NCBI RefSeq assembly: GCF_024494655.1
Contig: NZ_JANHDL010000001.1
Span: 124,001-188,000 of the forward strand
Length of the DNA: 64,000 nucleotides
From: Halorubrum laminariae
GTDB taxonomy: Archaea > Halobacteriota > Halobacteria > Halobacteriales > Haloferacaceae
Direction: 5' to 3'
Below are positions 59,760-64,000 of this stretch, in pieces. The notes beneath the pieces are model-generated. The model was not told the DNA's origin, searched no databases, and worked only from the letters and a program-made list of their open reading frames with translations. The position numbers were made by a program, and so were the translations under genes. Within the stretch, counting starts at the first letter, position 1; each line of letters starts with the position of its first letter.

Positions 59760-61805
59760 CTATTCTCCTCCGTCGTCTCCGTGGTAGTTCTCGTACAGTT
59801 GGCCCGCTTGGTTGATGAGATCAGTATCGAAGAGGTCGATCTGAGTGGGGATGATGAACTCTCCACTGCGTGTTTTCACTCGTGCGAATCCCTTGTCCTC
59901 TGCTTCGCGAGTCTGTCGTTCGAACGCTTCGAAATTGTAGTAATTCGACAGCTCTCTGGTTTCATTTTTGCTGTTGAGGTGCGTCACGATCCAGTTCGCG
60001 GTGTTCGCGAGTACGCGGTCGTCTACACCGCTCACTTCCTGCGTTGCGTACACTAACCCAATGTTGTACTTTGCAGCCTCTTTTGCGAGCCGAACGTAAG
60101 GGTCACTGTCTTCGGCTTCATCTAGGTGGTCGCTTCCGAATAGCCGGTGTGCTTCCTCCACGTAAATCTGGATGTTGTGCGGATCATCCCCATCAGTGAA
60201 GATCCCGACTTGTTGATTGACGATATAGTCGATGATGTTTTTCGAGATTCGCTGATTGATCTCGTCTGTTCCGGTAGTAAGATCGACAATCACGATGTCG
60301 CCTTCGATAAGGCTCTCGAAGATGCGTCGAGGGTAGTACCCTGCGGCTCCAGTTCCGTGGAACCGCTGTAACGGTTGGAGGTGTCGGTATCCAGCGCCTC
60401 GTTCCTGATTGAATACAACAAGGATGGCATCCAGATCGTTGTCTATCCAGTCCCCGCCGTTATTGGCGGCATTTATGTCTCCTCGGTTGTTGGCGACGAT
60501 TTCCCAGAACGTCACGAGATCATCTGCATCAACGAACATCCAACCAGGTGCGCCTCCGTCAGACTCTTCGAAGTAGTCGTCTTCCCCGTAGATATTGTTG
60601 ACTTCGTCACGCACTGCTTGGTTTGTAGGGATGGGTGTTGTCCAACCCTGGGGGGGTCTAAATCCAGCCTGAATTAGTGTTGCGTAGAAGGCGGAGCGAC
60701 AGCGAACTGCTGTGTTACGATCTCCCCAATCTCCATCTTCACCTGGCCCAATTACGTCTGCGGATTTGAAGCTGTCAATGTAGGTCGCATCTTGGGTTAG
60801 AAGGGTTCTGGTGGTTTGCCAGACTTCTTCGATTTGTTCATAGTCGAAGAAATTCATTTCGAGCGATTCGACGTTGTCGTCATCGTTTGCCCAGCTGTAG
60901 ACCGTGACGGCGTCGTCGTGAATGTCTGCGAGTGCGGTTTCGTCGTCTTGAGTATTTACGTTAGCGTACTCACCAGTCGGGTCGAAGAGTAACTGCCCGA
61001 GTGTTTCCCCCGTTTCAACTGCTTCCATGAAGGACGCGGTCGCAAACACTTTCATGGAGTTCGATTTCCCGGTTCGAGTCATTCCGAACAGAGCGGTTTT
61101 GTTGCCAATGATATCCTTAATATCGATAGGAACGGTCGCACCTTCGAGATTAGATCGTCGCTCGGTCGAGGTATATCGAACGCGCCCTAATCGAATTCCC
61201 TCCCTGTCTACGTCGTCCTCGTCCTCATCGTCTCGACCTATCTGGACTTCAGAGAAGATTCGTGCAAGCGCTTCTGGCCCGGGTTTGTAGACTTTGTATC
61301 GGGCACTGGAATAGAATGTCTCCACGTCGCTCCCGAATTGCAATTCGTTGTCTTCTTGATAGATTGTGCCGAGGATTTTGGCGTCGATTCCAGAGAACTG
61401 GATTCGATCTCGGGTGAGAACGTCCATGATGTCTTCACTGGAGCCAGGGACGACTCGGTCTGATTCGATGCTGGAGTCGCCTGTGATTTTCTTTCGCATC
61501 GCTTCTTCTCGGACTTTCATTAGGTCGTCCTCTGCGGGGAGTTTCGCTGGGCCTTTGGCGCGAAGAAGCATCGCGTATGCGTCTTCCTCGTTGAAATTGT
61601 TAGGATCTTCCCAGTCTGCGGCTGTTGCGAGAAGGTAGCAGTGTCGAGGAACGCCGTCGGCTTCGTCTTTCCAACGGTCGTTACTCACGATGGTGCACGT
61701 GTCGTACTGCATGTAATAGACCCCCCCTATGAGCTGGGAACCCTCGATGATTGGTTTGATGTCTTGGTCGTTGAGGGCTAGCTCGCTCATCAGTCGATTA
61801 GACAT
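59760..61805 (-). CDS. HerA-type hexameric ATPase
   Basis: The 681-residue protein has a HerA/FtsK-like ATPase domain (DUF87): Walker A FGMTRTGKSNSMK near residue 245, Walker B IQIYVEEAHRLFG, a sensor segment GLVYATQEVSGVDDRVLANTAN and an arginine-rich end, with a ~230-residue N-terminal HAS-barrel-like region. HerA pumps DNA for NurA. The pair sits with a methyltransferase and Kiwa genes, unlike the chromosomal herA-nurA repair locus. Two inverted repeats lie just upstream (61825-61839 and 61848-61874). Base composition is AT-rich. Confidence 0.85.
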   Translation of the reverse strand: MSNRLMSELALNDQDIKPIIEGSQLIGGVYYMQYDTCTIVSNDRWKDEADGVPRHCYLLATAADWEDPNNFNEEDAYAMLLRAKGPAKLPAEDDLMKVREEAMRKKITGDSSIESDRVVPGSSEDIMDVLTRDRIQFSGIDAKILGTIYQEDNELQFGSDVETFYSSARYKVYKPGPEALARIFSEVQIGRDDEDEDDVDREGIRLGRVRYTSTERRSNLEGATVPIDIKDIIGNKTALFGMTRTGKSNSMKVFATASFMEAVETGETLGQLLFDPTGEYANVNTQDDETALADIHDDAVTVYSWANDDDNVESLEMNFFDYEQIEEVWQTTRTLLTQDATYIDSFKSADVIGPGEDGDWGDRNTAVRCRSAFYATLIQAGFRPPQGWTTPIPTNQAVRDEVNNIYGEDDYFEESDGGAPGWMFVDADDLVTFWEIVANNRGDINAANNGGDWIDNDLDAILVVFNQERGAGYRHLQPLQRFHGTGAAGYYPRRIFESLIEGDIVIVDLTTGTDEINQRISKNIIDYIVNQQVGIFTDGDDPHNIQIYVEEAHRLFGSDHLDEAEDSDPYVRLAKEAAKYNIGLVYATQEVSGVDDRVLANTANWIVTHLNSKNETRELSNYYNFEAFERQTREAEDKGFARVKTRSGEFIIPTQIDLFDTDLINQAGQLYENYHGDDGGE

Positions 61806-62279
61806 ATGCCTGCCAACTCATGCGAAGGTGAATAACCTTGCGTGGCCGAAGTGAAAGTGAAACACAATCACTTCACAGTCCACCGTCGATCAGTAGTGAG
61901 TCGCAGTCGTGGCATGGAACGTTGGAGATTGTCCTGATCACCGTTTGTCACCGTCCTCGTCAGAGTGGTCGTAGCAGTAGTGATCTCGATACTTGTAATA
62001 GACGTGTACAGTTAGTGTGCGATCACATCGAGTCCCGTCATCTGTCGAGCCAGCACACAGCACTGTGACGCGTGTCGGGTCACTCATCGCCGTTACCGCC
62101 TATGTCTACTTGTTCGGGTTCTTCCATACAGTATATATTCGTAATTTAATTGCCAAAAGGATCACGCCCCGATTATATCGATACTGGTGTGCAACGGGCG
62201 TGTGCTAGCCGGTTCGGCTAGCGCGCCTAGGCCTCAGGAGAGTCGAGACACCCCTCGTTGTGAGTGGGTGGATCAGCGC
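61806..62279. promoter_or_regulatory. AT-rich gap between HerA and the small acidic gene
   Basis: In these 474 bp I see no convincing gene. Next to the HerA start lie AAGGT-N5-ACCTT (61825-61839) and GAAGTGA-N13-TCACTTC (61848-61874), possible operators for the herA-led operon. A perfect hairpin GCTAGCCG-gtt-CGGCTAGC sits at 62204-62222. GTGACGCGT near 62063 repeats a core seen in the 13-bp array at 62555-62619. Confidence 0.45.
62204..62222. repeat. Perfect GC-rich inverted repeat (8-bp arms, 3-nt loop)
   Basis: GCTAGCCG-gtt-CGGCTAGC lies 58 bp beyond the stop codon of the small acidic gene. It may end that transcript or be a protein-binding or recombination site. Nothing distinguishes these options. 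Confidence 0.5.
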
Positions 62280-62483
62280 TTAGTCTTCGTCGATGCCCTC
62301 GTCGTCGTCGCTGCTCTCGATCCCCATCGCTTCCGCACGCGTACACCGGCGGAACTCTGGTTCCATCTCTATCTCTTCTCGGCCATCATCTGCATCATCT
62401 ACGGAATCATCATCCTCGTCGGTGCCGAGCCCCGGATCAACGGCATTCGCACCAAACCCGGACACATCATCTTGATCAGACAT
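62280..62483 (-). CDS. Small acidic protein (hypothetical)
   Basis: A 67-residue protein with 30% or more Asp/Glu: an acidic N-terminal half with GFGANAVDPGLGTDEDD, then EIEMEPEFRRCTRAEAMGIE and an acidic end. The ATG at 62483 is preferred because the longer frame includes a hydrophobic stretch from non-coding sequence. A TATA-like CTATATGG lies about 25 nt upstream on this strand. I do not recognise the family. The iteron-like repeats at 62555-62619 lie upstream of it. Confidence 0.5.
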   Translation of the reverse strand: MSDQDDVSGFGANAVDPGLGTDEDDDSVDDADDGREEIEMEPEFRRCTRAEAMGIESSDDDEGIDED

Positions 62484-62554
62484 CGTCAGAATCCTCACAA
62501 CCCTACCATATAGACTTATTACATAATTCACACACTCGGAACAAACGGCACTCT

Positions 62555-62619
62555 CACACGTCACAGTCATACGTGAAAGTCACACGTCACAGTGACGCGT
62601 CACACCCACACGTCACTCA
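62555..62619. repeat. Array of five ~13-bp tandem repeats (iteron-like)
   Basis: Units read CACACGTCACAGT, CATACGTGAAAGT, CACACGTCACAGT, GACGCGTCACACC and CACACGTCACTCA. The 10-mer CACACGTCAC recurs at 62555, 62581 and 62607, exactly 26 bp apart. It lies between the tRNA-Gln gene and the small acidic protein gene, about 70 bp upstream of the latter's start. It could be a set of binding sites for a regulator or a replication-type iteron array of a former mobile element. Confidence 0.75.
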
Positions 62620-62691
62620 CCAGGATGGGACTCTGGCGCGCGCCACAGAGACTTCGAGACCGAATTCACCACCAGCAACTACCAGCAATAA

Positions 62692-62711
62692 AATCCTCAA
62701 AAAAGAGGATT
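62692..62711 (-). terminator. Hairpin with T6 loop downstream of tRNA-Gln
   Basis: On the transcribed (minus) strand, AATCCTC-TTTTTT-GAGGATT lies 17 nt after the tRNA 3' end. The T-run in the loop and the stem make it a likely terminator. Confidence 0.55.
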
Positions 62712-62727
62712 CGTGCCTTTTTGGGTA

Positions 62728-62800
62728 TAGTCCCGGGCGGATTCGAACCGCCGTCAATGGCTCCAAAGGCCATTATGATTGGCCACTACACCACGGGACT
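62728..62800 (-). tRNA. tRNA-Gln (anticodon TTG)
   Basis: On the minus strand, the acceptor AGTCCCG pairs with CGGGACT, the anticodon stem ATGGC/GCCAT encloses the loop CTTTGGA with anticodon TTG, and the T-arm GGCGG-TTCGAAT-CCGCC is intact; the discriminator base is A. No intron or encoded CCA is seen. Its 3' end faces the AT-rich defence island, the usual side for integration of mobile elements, but no duplicated tRNA end was found. Confidence 0.93.
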
Positions 62801-62915
62801 GCGATCACTGATTCCGCGCGCGCACTCAAGTAGGTTACTTTTCGCCGACTGTGAGCACCGTTCGTGATACCCCACCACATACTTATATGAGTTGAAACTA
62901 AACGATCCACGTGAG

Positions 62916-63452
62916 ATGTCTAAACGGGGGACAGATCGACAGCCGAGAGACGACGGCACCGCTCTCGGCCACCGCGTGCCGTCCGAGCGACGACGGTCGC
63001 GTCCCGAGTCGGTTCGATCGGTCGAATCACGTACGGGGACGCGGTATGGCGGGGCCGACCGCTCGGCGAGAGCGCGTCAGTTCGGTCGGAGCGCGCTCTG
63101 TCTGTCCGGAATCGCGCTGTTGACGGCGACGAAGTTCGCCGACGCGCTCACGACGGGCATCGGACTTCGGTTCGTTCCGACGGTGTACGAGGCGAACCCC
63201 GCAGTCGACGCAGTGTTGCGCCGTGTCGGCGTCGAGACCGGACTGATCGTCAGTTCCTGCGTACTCGTTGTTTCGATTATCGCGATCACCGAAATCGCCG
63301 CCGTCGCCGTCTCGATACGTCGTCGAGACGGCCATCTCGCCCCGCTCGTCCGACTCGTCGGATACGGCCTCCCGTCGGCGCTGTTCGCGCTCGTCGCCGT
63401 GTACAATACCACGGTTATCGTCGCGGGACTGCGATCCATCGAACTGATCTGA
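62916..63452 (+). CDS. Small membrane protein, DUF5658-like
   Basis: The 178-residue protein has a charged, disordered N-terminal ~55 residues, then three or four helices with the pattern LLTATKFADALTTGIGLRFV, YEANPAVDAVLRRVGVETGL and GYGLPSALFALVAVYNTTVI, resembling the DUF5658 family of archaeal membrane proteins (EANP motif). Function unknown. The ATG at 62916 is chosen because ACTTATATGA (a TATA box) lies about 27-35 nt upstream, suggesting a leaderless transcript. Confidence 0.7.
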   Translation: MSKRGTDRQPRDDGTALGHRVPSERRRSRPESVRSVESRTGTRYGGADRSARARQFGRSALCLSGIALLTATKFADALTTGIGLRFVPTVYEANPAVDAVLRRVGVETGLIVSSCVLVVSIIAITEIAAVAVSIRRRDGHLAPLVRLVGYGLPSALFALVAVYNTTVIVAGLRSIELI

Positions 63453-63545
63453 GGTGGGCCTGCAGAGCGGATCGAGAGGAGTTTGAGAGACCGTCCGGTC
63501 GGACGAGCCGTGTCGAGTACGACGGTTCGGCTGTCGCGAAGCGAG

Positions 63546-64000
63546 TCAGTTTCTGTCCACGATGTCTCGGGGATGTGTCGCCCCGTCTGTGGGTCCTGTG
63601 TTCTGCGTGCCGGACTCCGTGTGGAGCGTCGCAGTGGAGAGAGGACTCCACCAGCGGCCGGGGGTGATGTCTGCAAACGGGCGGTCGCAGCCGGGACAGA
63701 TGGGATCGGTGAGCATCGAGAGGTCGACGGACGACCCGCAGTGGTCACAGGTTCCCTCGTCGACCCCGAGGTCGATCGCCTCACGCCGTAACGCGCCGAG
63801 AGTGCGACGCGCGGTCGCGATCTCCTCGGTGGTGTCGGCCGTCCGTTCAGCGTCGACGAGTCGGTCGTCGAGGTCATCTGTCCGCTCGATCAGCCGCTGG
63901 AACAGCGCTTCGATCTCGTCGAACTCACCGTCTATCCACGCCTCGAACTCGTCCTGTGTCGATTCGAGGTCGCCGAGGACCTGTTCGATGGCGTCGAGGC
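63546..64000 (-). CDS. Coiled-coil protein with zinc ribbon (5' end outside window)
   Basis: The minus strand is open from the window edge to a TGA at 63546-63548. It codes about 151 residues: a helical coiled coil (LDAIEQVLGDLESTQDEFEA, FQRLIERTDDLDDRLVDAER, IATARRTLGALRREAIDLGV), a zinc ribbon (CDHCGSSVDLSMLTDPICPGC) and a Thr/Gly-rich tail. Acidic composition and codon bias fit a real haloarchaeal gene. No function can be assigned. The start lies beyond base 64000. Confidence 0.8.
   Translation of the reverse strand, partial: LDAIEQVLGDLESTQDEFEAWIDGEFDEIEALFQRLIERTDDLDDRLVDAERTADTTEEIATARRTLGALRREAIDLGVDEGTCDHCGSSVDLSMLTDPICPGCDRPFADITPGRWWSPLSTATLHTESGTQNTGPTDGATHPRDIVDRN

Noticed and set aside
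58382..59866. Longer NurA start 36 codons upstream
   Set aside because: It would overlap the end of HerA by over 100 bp and adds Ser/Thr-rich sequence; the ATG one base after the HerA stop fits coupling.
62555..62619. CRISPR array
   Set aside because: Units are ~13 bp, directly adjacent, without unique spacers and without cas genes.
62728..62800. attL/attR pair around the island made from the tRNA-Gln 3' end
   Set aside because: I looked for the T-arm/acceptor sequence near 55340 and elsewhere in the island and saw no second copy.

Overview
The window is high-GC haloarchaeal chromosome. The proteome is acidic (Asp/Glu-rich, Lys-poor). Archaeal signatures include the CdrL/CdrS/FtsZ2 division genes, a salactin-type actin, NcsA, pantoate kinase, a PGF-CTERM substrate-binding protein and a Tat-lipoprotein PstS. 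The overall look fits Halorubrum or a close relative, but I could not run a search to confirm this.

Layout. 1-12.1 kb: a broken-off sensor kinase, then an assimilatory nitrogen locus (NarK transporter, two NasA nitrate reductase paralogs on opposite strands, NirA nitrite reductase with a 45-residue coupled ORF) and a geranylgeranyl-reductase-type flavoprotein. 12.1-15.8 kb: vitamin B12 uptake genes btuDC/btuF, divergent. 15.8-20.3 kb: a metallo-beta-lactamase-fold hydrolase, ATP-dependent DNA ligase and a GCS2-type ligase. 20.3-27.9 kb: chromosome organisation and division (coiled-coil protein-SMC-ScpA operon, divergent from cdrL-cdrS-ftsZ2). 27.9-28.4 kb: a decayed IS1341-type TnpB with an intact structured 3' end.

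28.5-35 kb: a cluster joining an MDR dehydrogenase, a CDP-alcohol phosphotransferase, an aldo/keto reductase, a PTPS-family pterin enzyme with Glu in place of the catalytic Cys, a GT4 glycosyltransferase and a methyltransferase; the last three are joined by 4-bp start/stop overlaps. 35-41 kb: NcsA tRNA thiolase, an alpha/beta hydrolase, MeaB with the B12-binding mutase subunit, a two-domain VOC protein and a cation exchanger. 41-46.7 kb: a pstSCAB-phoU phosphate operon with an ArsC-like phosphatase at its end. 46.9-49 kb: a bioNMY biotin ECF transporter with a recognisable BirA operator. 49-55.3 kb: a haloarchaeal conserved protein, a second relic of a TnpB-element 3' end, SRP54, a DICT-like protein, pantoate kinase, and a FlaD/E-domain protein coupled to a salactin-like actin.

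55.35-61.8 kb is clearly different. It is AT-richer and all on the minus strand: HerA-type ATPase, NurA-type nuclease, DNA methyltransferase, KwaA-like membrane protein and KwaB. I read this as a defence island: Kiwa next to a HerA-NurA-methyltransferase cassette. It lies on the 3' side of a tRNA-Gln gene (62.73-62.80 kb), with a 13-bp tandem repeat array and a small acidic protein gene between. No integrase and no duplicated tRNA end were seen. After the tRNA the chromosome returns to high GC, with a small membrane protein and a truncated coiled-coil/zinc-ribbon gene at the right edge.
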